Shown here: positions 24,372 to 33,661 of the stretch, piece after piece
Layout: each line of letters starts with the position of its first letter
How positions within the stretch are numbered: the stretch's first letter is position 1
Source: Caulobacteraceae bacterium
GTDB lineage: Bacteria > Pseudomonadota > Alphaproteobacteria > Caulobacterales > Aquidulcibacteraceae
NCBI GenBank assembly: GCA_009773335.1
Contig: WRPF01000056.1
Location: forward strand, 1 to 50,148
Length of the DNA: 50,148 bases
Reading direction: 5' to 3'
Position numbers and translations under genes: made by a program
Notes under the pieces: model-generated
Databases searched by the model: none
What the model saw: the letters and a program-made list of their open reading frames with translations, nothing else
Told to the model about the DNA's origin: nothing

Positions 24372-24788
24372 ATGGCCTATTACGAACACGTGCTCATCGC
24401 ACGTCAGGACATCTCGCCCCAGCAGGTCGACGCGCTGGTCGAGGACATCACCCGGACGATCACCGAACAGGGCGGCACGGTCGGCAAGACCGAATACTGG
24501 GGCCTGCGCAATCTCGCGTACCGCGTGCGCAAGAACCGCAAGGGCCACTACTGCCTGCTGAACATCGACGCGCCTGCGGCCGCTGTTCACGAACTGGAGC
24601 GCCGTCAGCGCATCAACGAAGACGTGCTGCGCTTCATCACCATCCGCATGGATGCGCTCGACGAAGAGCCCTCTCCCGTGCTTGCGCGCCGCGAACGCGA
24701 CGACAAGCGCCGCGCCCGCCGTGAAGGCGAAGAAGGCGGCGAAGGTGGATTTGAAGGCGGACGTCCGGAACGGAGCTTCGAGCAATGA
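24372..24788 (+). CDS. rpsF: 30S ribosomal protein S6
   Basis: A 138-residue protein with the S6 core [26 protein letters not shown] and [21 protein letters not shown], and an extended Glu/Gly/Arg-rich tail typical of alphaproteobacterial S6. It binds the 16S platform with S18. Its end overlaps rpsR by four bases (ATGA). Confidence 0.98.
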   Translation: MAYYEHVLIARQDISPQQVDALVEDITRTITEQGGTVGKTEYWGLRNLAYRVRKNRKGHYCLLNIDAPAAAVHELERRQRINEDVLRFITIRMDALDEEPSPVLARRERDDKRRARREGEEGGEGGFEGGRPERSFEQ

Positions 24789-25042
24789 GCGCCAAGGTAA
24801 ATATCTCGAACATTCCGGCGCGCCGCCCGTTCGGCCGCCGGCGGAAAGTCTGCCCGTTCTCCGGCGCTGAAAGCCCGAAGATCGACTACAAGGATGTGAA
24901 GCTGCTGCAGCGCTACATCTCCGAGAAGGGCAAGATCGTGCCTGCGCGCATCACGGCGGTCTCCGCCAAGAAGCAGCGTGTCCTGTCGATCGCCATCAAG
25001 CGCGCGCGCTACATGGCGCTCCTCCCGTACGCGGTGATGTGA
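24785..25042 (+). CDS. rpsR: 30S ribosomal protein S18
   Basis: An 85-residue basic protein with [33 protein letters not shown] and [21 protein letters not shown], the family's signature. It starts at ATG 24785 overlapping the rpsF stop. rplI follows 12 bases later, the standard rpsF-rpsR-rplI operon. Confidence 0.98.
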   Translation: MSAKVNISNIPARRPFGRRRKVCPFSGAESPKIDYKDVKLLQRYISEKGKIVPARITAVSAKKQRVLSIAIKRARYMALLPYAVM

Positions 25043-25054
25043 GGAGATTGAACG

Positions 25055-25630
25055 ATGCAAGTCATTCTACTGGAACGCGTCGAGCATCTCGGCGCCATCG
25101 GCGACGAAGTCACGGTGAAGGACGGGTACGCCCGCAACTTCCTGCTGCCGACGCACAAGGCGCTCCGCGTCACGGAAGCCAACCGCAAGCGCTTCGCGCA
25201 CATGCGCGAGGAGCTTGAGGCCCGCAACGCCGAGACCCGCGCCAAGGCCCAGACGGCCGCCGAGAAAGTCGACGGTCAGACCTTCGTCCTGCTGCGGCAG
25301 GCCGGCGAGGGCGGACAGCTCTACGGTTCGGTCTCGGCGCGCGACATCGCCGACATCGCCGAAGCTGCGGGCTATATCGTCCCGCGCGCCGCGGTGGTCC
25401 TCGACAAGCCGATCAAGACGATCGGCCAGCACGCGGTCCGCCTGCGTCTCCACCCCGAAGTGTCCTCGACCATCACGGTCAACGTGGCGCGCTCGGCGGA
25501 CGAGGCCGAACGGCAGGCCAAGGGCGAGAACGTGATCGCCGCGGCCCTCGAAGAGGACCGTGCGGTGGCTTCGGCCCAGGCGCAGGAAATCGCCGCCGGC
25601 ACGCTGGCCAACGAGGGCGCCCCGAACTGA
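25055..25630 (+). CDS. rplI: 50S ribosomal protein L9
   Basis: A 191-residue protein with the N-terminal L9 signature [32 protein letters not shown], a long connecting helix, and a C-terminal domain, plus the extra acidic tail common in alphaproteobacteria. ATG 25055 lies after AGGAG. It closes the rpsF-rpsR-rplI operon, but dnaB does not follow directly because a toxin-antitoxin pair is inserted on the other strand. Confidence 0.98.
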   Translation: MQVILLERVEHLGAIGDEVTVKDGYARNFLLPTHKALRVTEANRKRFAHMREELEARNAETRAKAQTAAEKVDGQTFVLLRQAGEGGQLYGSVSARDIADIAEAAGYIVPRAAVVLDKPIKTIGQHAVRLRLHPEVSSTITVNVARSADEAERQAKGENVIAAALEEDRAVASAQAQEIAAGTLANEGAPN

Positions 25631-25650
25631 TCGGCGCAGGTTCCGTGAAC

Positions 25651-26043
25651 TTAAGGCTCGATCACTCTAAGGTCGGGGAATGCAGTCTGATATCGTTTGG
25701 GATCGCGCGTCAGCAGCGCGGTCCCATCGATCAGCGCGTGCGCGCCAATCAGGAAATCCGCCAGCAACCGCTCACGCGTTCCTCCGCGTTTACGGTATGC
25801 GGCGAACGCCTGCCCCGATTCATAGAGCGCGCGATCAGACATTGACAGCAATGGGAGTCCGAGACGCGCAAGCGCGCGGTCGAGATCTTCCTTCGTCGTT
25901 CCCGTCGCCAGCTCCGCATAGACCAGCGGTCCGATCGCCGCTGTTCCCGGCATCAATGTGCGCAACGCGGCGGAAGACTTCGCATAGAACGCGGAGTCAG
26001 CGCTGATCACATCGATGATCACGTTCGTATCAACATGTATCAC
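25651..26043 (-). CDS. PIN-domain toxin, VapC-like
   Basis: A 130-residue ribonuclease. The four acidic sites fit: HVDTNVIID (Asp), AELATG (Glu), ADFLIGAHAL (Asp) and LLTRDPKRY (Asp). VapC toxins cleave tRNA or rRNA. It begins at ATG 26043, overlapping the antitoxin gene's end by four bases, and is convergent with rplI. The usual antitoxin-toxin order is present. Confidence 0.88.
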   Translation of the reverse strand: MIHVDTNVIIDVISADSAFYAKSSAALRTLMPGTAAIGPLVYAELATGTTKEDLDRALARLGLPLLSMSDRALYESGQAFAAYRKRGGTRERLLADFLIGAHALIDGTALLTRDPKRYQTAFPDLRVIEP

Positions 26044-26654
26044 GGACGAACTCCGCCGGCGCCGGTCTCGTCAGCGTCTCCCCGGGTTGTCGCAATGAGC
26101 TCTTCCGCGATGGGCCCGCGCCAAGTCCCCCGAAGATCGCTGAATGTGTCCTCTTCCTTGCCAGCCGCCCCGACTACGCGGGTGGCCCAAGCGAACGCCT
26201 CTGCCTGCCTATGCCGGACGAATTGGTCGCGGTCCGCGACCACCATCCCGAGTTGATCGGCGAGATCGAAGAGCCCCTCACCGGGGAGTTCAGAGCCTTG
26301 TCTGACAATCAGGGCGGTGAGCATCGGCAGGTTCCGGCGCTTGCACTCGTGCCCTACGGCGAGCAGGTGTGGCGTCATGAGACGGCGTGCGCGAGGCCAT
26401 TCGCCCCTCAGAAACCCGTTGGCGAGAGCAACGTCCAGATAGCTGACCTTCTTTCCAGCGACCGCCTGGCCAGTGACAAAGCCAATTGTTGTGTCGATGT
26501 CGAAGCGCGCCCGCTCACCTGCGCTTGGCGTCATGCCGACGACAGCCTCCACCGCCTGAACCACGAACTCGTTGAGACTTAACCCGACATCCTTCGCCAT
26601 GGTCTCCGCAGCCTGCTTGAGCCCGTCATCGACTCTAAGATACACCGTTTGCAA
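26040..26654 (-). CDS. Antitoxin with RHH-like head and extra C-terminal domain
   Basis: A 204-residue protein, far longer than the usual 70-90 residues of a VapB-type antitoxin. The first 40 residues (MQTVYLRVDDGLKQAAETMA) look like a ribbon-helix-helix DNA-binding segment. The remaining 160 residues form a second domain (GKKVSYLDVALANGFLRGEW, then LTALIVRQGSELPGEG) that I do not recognise with confidence; its style resembles a small helical domain found in some HNH-type nucleases. It should neutralise the PIN toxin and repress the operon. Its divergent neighbour is the broken dnaB. Confidence 0.78.
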   Translation of the reverse strand: MQTVYLRVDDGLKQAAETMAKDVGLSLNEFVVQAVEAVVGMTPSAGERARFDIDTTIGFVTGQAVAGKKVSYLDVALANGFLRGEWPRARRLMTPHLLAVGHECKRRNLPMLTALIVRQGSELPGEGLFDLADQLGMVVADRDQFVRHRQAEAFAWATRVVGAAGKEEDTFSDLRGTWRGPIAEELIATTRGDADETGAGGVRP

Positions 26655-26759
26655 TCTAAACTCCTATTGCTAGCTATCGATATACATGTTGATAGCAATA
26701 ACATCAACCCTCGCACCTTGGCTTCCTCGCGCCCGCCGACTCATGGTTTCGCTACCGGA

Positions 26760-28197
26760 ATGTCCGCTGACGGTTCCCACGCTCCCGCCATGTCCGACGC
26801 GTTCCACGCCGCGCCGCACAACCTCGAAGCCGAGCAGGCGCTGCTCGGCGCGATCCTGTTCGACAACGAGGCCTTCAACCGCATCGGCGACCGGCTCAAG
26901 GCGCACCACTTCTACGATCCCGTGCACGGGCGCATCTTTGCGGTGTGTTCCGATCTCATCGGGCGCGGCAAGCTCGCCGACGGCCTCACCCTGCGCGAGT
27001 GGTTCCAGCGCGAGGGCGGCCTGCAGGAGATCGGCGGCGCGGGCTACCTGCTGGTGCTCATGGAGAACGCCGCCCGGCTGACCACGCAGGCGCGCGACTA
27101 CGCCGACCTCGTCTACGATCTCGCGCTGCGCCGCGAGCTCATCCGCATCGGCGGCGAGATCACGGGCCTCGCGGCCACGCCGCCCGAGGACATGGACGCA
27201 CAGGGGCAGATCGAGGAAGCGGAACGCAAGCTCTTCACCCTCGCGGAGTCCGGCACGGGCGCGCGCGGCTTCAGCGCCTTCAACGTGGCGCTCACGCGCT
27301 CCATCGAAACGGCGGCGGCCGCTTACGAAAGCGGCGGCGGCGTCTCGGGGCTCGCAACGGGCTTCCGCGACATCGACAAGAAGATCGCGGGGCTGCACAA
27401 GTCCGATCTCGTCATCCTCGCCGGCCGTCCGGCGATGGGCAAGACCGCGCTCGCGACGAACATCGCGTTCAACGTGGCCAACGCGCGGCTCAATGCGCAG
27501 AACAAGGTGCTCGCCGAAGGCGAGAAACCGGAGGGCGGGATCGTCGCCTTCTTCTCGCTGGAAATGTCGGCTGAACAGCTCGCGACACGTCTGCTCTCGG
27601 ACTTCTCGCAAGTTGAATCGTACAAGATCCGCAGCGGCGAGATCAACGCGCAGCAGTACGAGCAGCTCATCGACGCCTCCGCGCTCGCACCTCATGGCGC
27701 GCGCGCGCCGCCTGCAGCGCACGCATGGCCTCGACCTCATCGTGGTCGACTACCTGCAGCTGGTCACCGCCTCCTCGCGCCGCTCCGAGGGCCGGGTGCA
27801 GGAGGTCAGCGAGATCACCCAGAGCCTGAAGGCGCTGGCCAAGGATCTCGACGTGCCGGTGATCGCGCTCTCGCAGCTCTCCCGCCAGGTCGAAGCGCGC
27901 GACAACAAGCGCCCGCAACTCGCCGACCTGCGGGAATCCGGCTCCATCGAACAGGATGCGGACATCGTGATGTTCGTGTATCGGGACGAATACTATCTCA
28001 AGAACGGCGAGCCGAAGCCCGGCTCCGACGAGCACATGACCTGGCAACGCGATCTCGACAGCGCCCGCAACAAGGCCGAACTCATTATCGGCAAGCAGCG
28101 CCACGGCTCCACCGGCACGATCCATTTGTCGTTCGAAGGCGCCTTCACGCGCTTCGGCGATCTCGATGAGCAGCCGCAGTCCGCCTATGACGAGTGA
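26760..28197 (+). pseudogene. dnaB: Replicative DNA helicase DnaB, frame broken by internal deletion
   Basis: The first part (from ATG 26760) has the DnaB N-terminal domain (HNLEAEQALLGAILFDNEAF), the linker and Walker A ([10 protein letters not shown]), and the QLIDASA segment, then goes out of frame near 27681-27690. The second part continues in the +1 frame with [31 protein letters not shown] and the rest to the end. The roughly 19-20 residues with the IDD motif that normally join them are missing, so this is a deletion of about 58-61 bases rather than a programmed slip. dnaB is normally essential: either an assembly or sequencing error, or a truncated allele with another copy elsewhere. 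It overlaps alr slightly. Confidence 0.85.
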
Positions 28198-29272
28198 ACC
28201 GTCGCGGCGGCTCGCGCGGCTGACCGTCGATCTCTCCGCCATCTGCGCGAACTGGCGCCGCTTCGCCGATCTTGCCGGTCCGGGCGAGGCCGCGGCCGTC
28301 GTCAAGGCGGACGCCTACGGCCTGGGCGTCCGCGATGTGGCGCCAGCACTTGCGCTCGAAGGTGCGCGCACGTTCTTCGTCGCGACGCTCGGGGAGGCGC
28401 TCGACCTGCGCGACACGCTCGGCGAAGCGCAGACCATCTACGTGCTCAACGGCCCGACCTACGACGACGTCGGCGCCTTTGCGCCGGCGCGACTGTTTCC
28501 GGTACTGAACAGCCTCGACCAGATCGGCATCTGGAAGGCGGCCGGCGCGGAGGTAGCCGCGGCGCTGCATATCGACACCGGCATGAACCGGCTCGGGCTG
28601 CCGCTGACGGACCTCGGCGCCGCCCACGACGCGCTGGCGCGCCGCGACATGCCGCTGGTGATGAGCCACCTCGCCTGCGCCTCCGATCCGGCGCACGCGC
28701 TCAACGCGCTTCAACTCAAGCGCTTCACCGAAGTCGCCGCGCATTTCCCCGGCGCCCGCAAGAGCCTGGCGGCGACCTCGGGCGCGTTCTGCGGCGCTGC
28801 GTACAGGTTCGGGCTGCTGCGCCCCGGCATCGGCCTCTACGGCGATGCGGGGCTTGACGGCGACGCCCAGCCGCTCGCGCCCGCCGCAACCCTCGACGCG
28901 CCGATCCTGCAGCTGCGCGACATCGCTGCGGGCGAGACCGTCGGCTACGGCGCCACCTTCACCGCGCCCGCGCCCATGCGCACCGCCACCATCGCGCTCG
29001 GCTACGCGGACGGCTACTTGCGTTCGGCCTCCGGCAGAGGCTACGGCGTTCTAGCCGGGGCGCGATGCCCCATACTGGGGCGCGTTTCCATGGACCTCAT
29101 CACCCTCGACGTCACCGCCGCCGGCGGCGCCGCCGAAGTCGGCTCGCGCGTGGAGATGCTGGGCGCGAACGTCCCGCTACGCGATGTCGCCGCCGCAGCC
29201 GGCACGGCGACCTATGAAGTGCTGACCAACCTCTCCGGCGTCGCGCGCCGCCACGTGCGGAGCGCCGCGTGA
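28187..29272 (+). CDS. alr: Alanine racemase
   Basis: Converts L- to D-alanine for peptidoglycan, using PLP. About 361 residues. The PLP Lys is in [12 protein letters not shown]; the Tyr-containing region near the C-terminus has [10 protein letters not shown] as in the family. The start is taken at ATG 28187, overlapping the last codons of dnaB; ATG 28166 is an upstream alternative. It follows dnaB as in Caulobacter. Confidence 0.96.
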   Translation: MTSEPSRRLARLTVDLSAICANWRRFADLAGPGEAAAVVKADAYGLGVRDVAPALALEGARTFFVATLGEALDLRDTLGEAQTIYVLNGPTYDDVGAFAPARLFPVLNSLDQIGIWKAAGAEVAAALHIDTGMNRLGLPLTDLGAAHDALARRDMPLVMSHLACASDPAHALNALQLKRFTEVAAHFPGARKSLAATSGAFCGAAYRFGLLRPGIGLYGDAGLDGDAQPLAPAATLDAPILQLRDIAAGETVGYGATFTAPAPMRTATIALGYADGYLRSASGRGYGVLAGARCPILGRVSMDLITLDVTAAGGAAEVGSRVEMLGANVPLRDVAAAAGTATYEVLTNLSGVARRHVRSAA

Positions 29273-30054
29273 GCGCCGCCGCCCTCAACCCGCTCGCCCA
29301 GATCGGCCGGGCCACGCTCGCCATCTTCGCCGAGACCGGACGCATCACCCGGTTCGCCGCTCAAGCCGCTGCCGCCTGCGTGACGCCGCCGTGGTTCGTG
29401 AGCCAGCTCGCCAGCCAGCTCGCACGGATCGGCTACTTCTCGCTGCCGGTGATCGGGCTCACCGCCATCTTCATCGGCGCGGCGCTTGCGCTGAACATCT
29501 ACACCGGCGGCGCGCGCTTCAACGCCGAGCAGTTCGTGCCCAACATCGTGGTGCTGGGCATCACACGCGAACTCGGGCCTGTGCTGGCGGGCTTGATGCT
29601 TTCGGGACGCGTCTCCGCCGGCATCGCCGCCGAGATCGGCACCATGCGCGTCACCGAACAGATCGACGCCATGTCGACGCTGCAGACCAACCCGTTCCGT
29701 TTCCTCGTGGCGCCGCGCGTACTGGCCGCCACGATCACCCTGCCAGTCCTCGTGCTCGTCGCCGACATCATCGGCGTCATGGGCGGCTGGCTCGTCTCGG
29801 TGAACACGCTCGGCTTCAACGGCACGGTCTACCTGCGCAACACGCTCGAATTCCTCGAGACCGAGGACGTCGTGCTCGGTCTCATCAAGGCGGCGGCGTT
29901 CGGCTTCATCATCTCGGTGATGGGCGCCTATCACGGCTACCGCTCGTCCGGCGGCGCGCTCGGCGTGGGCCGGGCGACGACGAACGCGGTCGTCGGCTCC
30001 ACGGTGCTGATCCTTGCGGCCAACTACGTGATCACGGCGCTGTTCGTGAAATGA
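29269..30054 (+). CDS. mlaE: MlaE-family ABC transporter permease
   Basis: A 261-residue inner-membrane permease with five hydrophobic segments and the MlaE signature (GYFSLPVIGLTAIFIGAALAL, ELGPVLAGLMLSGRVSAGIAAEIGTMRVTEQIDAM). It forms the channel that moves phospholipids between membranes with MlaF and partners. GTG 29269 overlaps the alr stop (GTGA). Confidence 0.94.
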   Translation: MSAAALNPLAQIGRATLAIFAETGRITRFAAQAAAACVTPPWFVSQLASQLARIGYFSLPVIGLTAIFIGAALALNIYTGGARFNAEQFVPNIVVLGITRELGPVLAGLMLSGRVSAGIAAEIGTMRVTEQIDAMSTLQTNPFRFLVAPRVLAATITLPVLVLVADIIGVMGGWLVSVNTLGFNGTVYLRNTLEFLETEDVVLGLIKAAAFGFIISVMGAYHGYRSSGGALGVGRATTNAVVGSTVLILAANYVITALFVK

Positions 30055-30815
30055 CCGCAGCGAAGCTCTCTCTCGAGAACCTCACAAAGGCGTTCGGCCG
30101 CAAACACGTGCTGAACGGCCTGACGCTCGACGTGGCGCCGGGGCGCTCGCTGGTCATCATCGGCGGTTCGGGCGTCGGCAAGTCGGTGAGCATCAAGTGT
30201 GCGATGGGCCTCATCCGTCCGGATTCAGGAACCATCCGCGTCGACGGCGAGGACGTGACGCACGCGAGGGGCGAAAAGCTCTCTGCGGTCCGCGCCAAGT
30301 TCGGCATGCTGTTCCAGGGGGCGGCGCTCTTCGACAGCCTGACCATCTGGGAAAATGTCGCCTTCCGCCTGCTCTACGCCGACCGCATGTCGCGCAAGGA
30401 CGCGCGCGAGCGCGCCATCGAGACGATGCGCCAGGTACGACTTGCGCCGGAAACGGCGAACCTGCGGCCGGTGGAGCTGTCGGGCGGCATGCAGAAACGT
30501 GCCGGCCTCGCGCGCGCGATCATCACCAAGCCCGAACTCATCTTCTTCGACGAACCGACCACCGGCCTCGATCCGATCACCGCCGACGCCATCAATGAAC
30601 TCATTGTCGAGATGGTTAAAAATCTCGGCTGCGCCGCCGTCTCGATCACCCATGACATGGCGAGCGCGCGCAAGATCGCCGACGAGATCGCCATGATCCA
30701 TGATGGGCGCATCGTGTGGCGCGGCGCGGCCAGCACCATCGACCAGAGCGGCAGCGCCATGGTCGACCAGTTCATCAACGGCCGCGCCGAAGGGCCGATC
30801 CAGGCGATCGTCTGA
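30051..30815 (+). CDS. mlaF: MlaF-family ABC transporter ATPase
   Basis: A 254-residue ATPase: Walker A GGSGVGKS, signature LSGGMQKRAGLARAI, Walker B IFFDEPTTGLDP, switch His in THDMASA. It powers phospholipid transport with MlaE. ATG 30051 overlaps the mlaE stop. mlaB, mlaC and mlaD are not in the window. Confidence 0.94.
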   Translation: MTAAKLSLENLTKAFGRKHVLNGLTLDVAPGRSLVIIGGSGVGKSVSIKCAMGLIRPDSGTIRVDGEDVTHARGEKLSAVRAKFGMLFQGAALFDSLTIWENVAFRLLYADRMSRKDARERAIETMRQVRLAPETANLRPVELSGGMQKRAGLARAIITKPELIFFDEPTTGLDPITADAINELIVEMVKNLGCAAVSITHDMASARKIADEIAMIHDGRIVWRGAASTIDQSGSAMVDQFINGRAEGPIQAIV

Positions 30816-30986
30816 ACTCCAGCGCGTTCGCCTGTCACCGAAAAACCGCACTGCGCCCGCTATGTCACAACAGCGAGGTGAATGACATTGCGACGCCGAA
30901 ATATTCACAGTCACCTGGTAACGAACTCAATCGTCGGAACTTCGACGGCCCATCCGTCGTTGATGCCGGCGACCGGGGACACGGCC

Positions 30987-31667
30987 ATGAGTCTCGCAGA
31001 CCTCTTGAATCCGGACGACGGGGAGCTCGCGGAGCACTACCCCAACCGCCTTGAGCACGCGGCGGACCTTGCAGTGCATCTCGTCGGTCTCGTCGCGGCG
31101 CTCGTCGGCGGCGGCATTCTCTTCTACTGGGCGATGGCGCGCGGCGGTTCATCGGTCGCGCTGGCCACGGCGCTCTACGCGCTTTGCATCTTGGTGATGC
31201 TGGCCTGCTCGGCGGTCTACAACCTCACACGCCCTTCTCGGGCGCGACGCGTCCTGCGCCGGCTCGACGAAGCGGCGATCTTCCTGATGATCGCGGGCTC
31301 CTACACGCCCTTCCTCGTGCACATCTACGAGCCGCCCTTCAGCACGCTGAACATCGCGTTCGTGTGGGCGATCGCCGTCGCGGGCGCCTGCGGCAAGCTC
31401 TTCATGCCGCAGCTTTCGGACCGTTTCTGGTGCATGGTCTACATCGCCTTCGGCTGGTTGTCGGTGGCGCTCCTGGGGCCGTTCGCCACGCGCATGCCGA
31501 TGAGCGTCATCGTGCTGCTGGCGACGGGAGGGCTCGTCTACACGGTGGGCGTGCTGTTCTACCTCAACCACAAGCTGCCGTTCCGGCGGGCGATCTGGCA
31601 CGGCTTCGTGGTTGTCGGGGCCGGGCTGCACTTCGCCGCCGTCGCAACAGGCGTGGTGTTCGGCTGA
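30987..31667 (+). CDS. Hemolysin III/PAQR-family membrane protein
   Basis: A 226-residue protein with about seven membrane segments. The conserved acidic/His features of the family are present: HYPNRLEHAADLAVHLVG near the N-terminus and AIWHGFVVVGAGLHF near the C-terminus. Members are related to adiponectin receptors and have hydrolase-like metal sites; the bacterial substrate is unknown. The start MSLADLLNPDD (30987) is chosen because the longer upstream frame is not membrane-like. Confidence 0.9.
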   Translation: MSLADLLNPDDGELAEHYPNRLEHAADLAVHLVGLVAALVGGGILFYWAMARGGSSVALATALYALCILVMLACSAVYNLTRPSRARRVLRRLDEAAIFLMIAGSYTPFLVHIYEPPFSTLNIAFVWAIAVAGACGKLFMPQLSDRFWCMVYIAFGWLSVALLGPFATRMPMSVIVLLATGGLVYTVGVLFYLNHKLPFRRAIWHGFVVVGAGLHFAAVATGVVFG

Positions 31668-31703
31668 CGATCACGGGCTAGTGTCGGCTCACGCGAGTCG
31701 CAC

Positions 31704-33062
31704 ATGGCCAAAACCGATCTCATCTTCGTCTGCCAGTCCTGCGGCGCCATCAGCGCCAAGTGGCAGGGCAAGTGCGACGCCTGCGGCGCGTGGAACTCCA
31801 TGGCCGAGGAATCCGCCAGACCAGCCGCGCCCGGCGGCATGGCCGCCCCCACCGGAAAACGCGGCAAGACGCTCGCCTTCTCGGAGCTTTCCGGAACGGC
31901 CGTCGCGCCGCCGCGCATGATGTGCGGCATCGGCGAGTTCGACCGCGTCTGCGGCGGCGGCCTGGTGCCCTCGTCCGCCGTGCTCATTGGCGGCGACCCC
32001 GGCGTCGGCAAGTCCACGCTGTTGCTTCAGGTGGCGACCGCGCTGGCGAAGACAGGCAAGACTGTCGCCTACGTCACCGGCGAAGAGGCCGAAGCGCAGG
32101 TGCAGGACCGCGCGCGCAGGCTCGGCGCCGCCGACGCGCCGGTTATGCTCGCTGCCGAGACCGACCTGCGGAAGATTCTCGACGGCCTGCGGGTGCTGAA
32201 GCCCGACGTGGTGATCGTGGATTCCATCCAGACGATGTGGGCGGACGGCGTGGAATCTGCGCCGGGCACCGTCACCCAGGTGCGTGCGTGCGCCCACGAA
32301 CTGGTGCGCTACGCCAAGAAAAGCGGCGCGGCGGTGCTGCTCGTCGGCCATGTCACCAAGGACGGCCAGATCGCCGGACCCCGCGTGGTCGAGCATCTTG
32401 TGGACGCCGTGATCTACTTCGAGGGCGAGCGCGGCTTGCCGTTCCGCATCCTGCGCGCCGTGAAGAACCGTTTCGGTCCCACCGACGAGATCGGCGTGTT
32501 CGAGATGAAGGAGCGCGGCCTCGAGGAGACGCCGAACCCGTCGGCCCTCTTCCTCGGCGCCCACGGCGCGCGCGCCAGCGGGGCGGCGGTTTTCGCCGGC
32601 GTCGAGGGCACCCGACCCGTTCTGGTGGAGATCCAGGCGCTCGCTGCGCCCGCGGCTTACGGCACCCCGCGACGGGCGGTCGTGGGCTGGGATTCTGCAC
32701 GTCTCGCCATGATCCTTGCGGTGCTGGAAACCCGCTGCGGACTTGGTTTCGGGGGGCGGGACGTGTACCTAAGCGTCGCGGGAGGACTGAGGATCACGGA
32801 GCCTGCGGCGGACCTCGCCGTGGCGGCTGCGCTGATTTCGGCCCTTGCGGACGAGCCGTTGCCGGAGGACAGCGTAGCCTTCGGCGAAGTGGCGCTTTCA
32901 GGAGATGTCCGGCCGGCGGGGCGGACGGAACTTCGACTGAAGGAGGCTGCAAAGCTCGGATTCAAGACGGCGTTCGCGCCAATTGGGGCGGAGAGCGGCC
33001 AGGTCAGCGTTCGCGGCATCGCCCGGATCGGCGATCTTGTCGCCGTGCTGACGCCCAGATGA
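31704..33062 (+). CDS. radA: DNA repair protein RadA
   Basis: A 452-residue protein in the RadA layout: an N-terminal zinc finger (CQSCGAISAKWQGKCDACGAW), Walker A GGDPGVGKST, the RadA-specific KNRFGPTDEIG, and a Lon-like C-terminal domain (VGWDSARLAMILAVLETRCG onward). It branch-migrates recombination intermediates. It lies with cvpA and purF downstream. Confidence 0.97.
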   Translation: MAKTDLIFVCQSCGAISAKWQGKCDACGAWNSMAEESARPAAPGGMAAPTGKRGKTLAFSELSGTAVAPPRMMCGIGEFDRVCGGGLVPSSAVLIGGDPGVGKSTLLLQVATALAKTGKTVAYVTGEEAEAQVQDRARRLGAADAPVMLAAETDLRKILDGLRVLKPDVVIVDSIQTMWADGVESAPGTVTQVRACAHELVRYAKKSGAAVLLVGHVTKDGQIAGPRVVEHLVDAVIYFEGERGLPFRILRAVKNRFGPTDEIGVFEMKERGLEETPNPSALFLGAHGARASGAAVFAGVEGTRPVLVEIQALAAPAAYGTPRRAVVGWDSARLAMILAVLETRCGLGFGGRDVYLSVAGGLRITEPAADLAVAAALISALADEPLPEDSVAFGEVALSGDVRPAGRTELRLKEAAKLGFKTAFAPIGAESGQVSVRGIARIGDLVAVLTPR

Positions 33063-33075
33063 GCGGAGGGGCGTA

Positions 33076-33654
33076 ATGGAAGGTCTCGGATTGACGGCGT
33101 TCGACGCGGTGGCTCTCGCCGTCGTGTTGATCTCGGCCGTTATGGCGTTTGCGCGGGGCCTGATCCGCGAAGTGTTTTCGATCGTGGCGTTCTTCGCGGC
33201 GATCTTTGCGGCCATCTGGGGTTACCCGATGCTCTCGCCGTTCCTGGAAGGCGCCGTCGGCAGCCCCTTCTTCGCGACATTGTTCTCCGGCTTCCTCATC
33301 TTCCTGATTGTCTTCGTGGCCATCACGATCGTGACGACGATGCTCGCCAAGGCGGCGCACTCGTCCGACGAGATCGGCGCGCTGGATCGCGGCGCGGGCC
33401 TGTTGTTCGGCGCCGCCCGCGGCATCCTGATCGTCTCGCTGTTCGTGCTGCTCGCACGCGCCGTTACCGGCCCTGCGGAAACCACGCCGCAGGCGGCCCT
33501 GCCAAGCTGGATGACGAGCGCCAGGCTCTATCCGTTCTTCGACCGCACCGCGACGGTGCTTGAGGGTTTCGGACCGAAAGCGCGCACCTATATCCGTGAA
33601 CGTCGCAACGGCGATGCGGCGGCGCCCGACGCTGCACCCGCACCGCAACAATGA
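33076..33654 (+). CDS. cvpA: CvpA-family membrane protein
   Basis: A 192-residue protein with four hydrophobic segments and the family's start LGLTAFDAVALAVVLISAVMAFARGLIREVFSIVAFF. The tail is hydrophilic and Pro/Ala-rich. ATG 33076 follows GGAGGGG. It is 7 bases from purF, as in the classical cvpA-purF pair. Confidence 0.95.
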   Translation: MEGLGLTAFDAVALAVVLISAVMAFARGLIREVFSIVAFFAAIFAAIWGYPMLSPFLEGAVGSPFFATLFSGFLIFLIVFVAITIVTTMLAKAAHSSDEIGALDRGAGLLFGAARGILIVSLFVLLARAVTGPAETTPQAALPSWMTSARLYPFFDRTATVLEGFGPKARTYIRERRNGDAAAPDAAPAPQQ

Positions 33655-33661
33655 GGACCTG

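Noticed and set aside
27681-27700. dnaB programmed frameshift
   Set aside because: About 19-20 conserved residues are missing at the junction, so this is a deletion or an error, not recoding.
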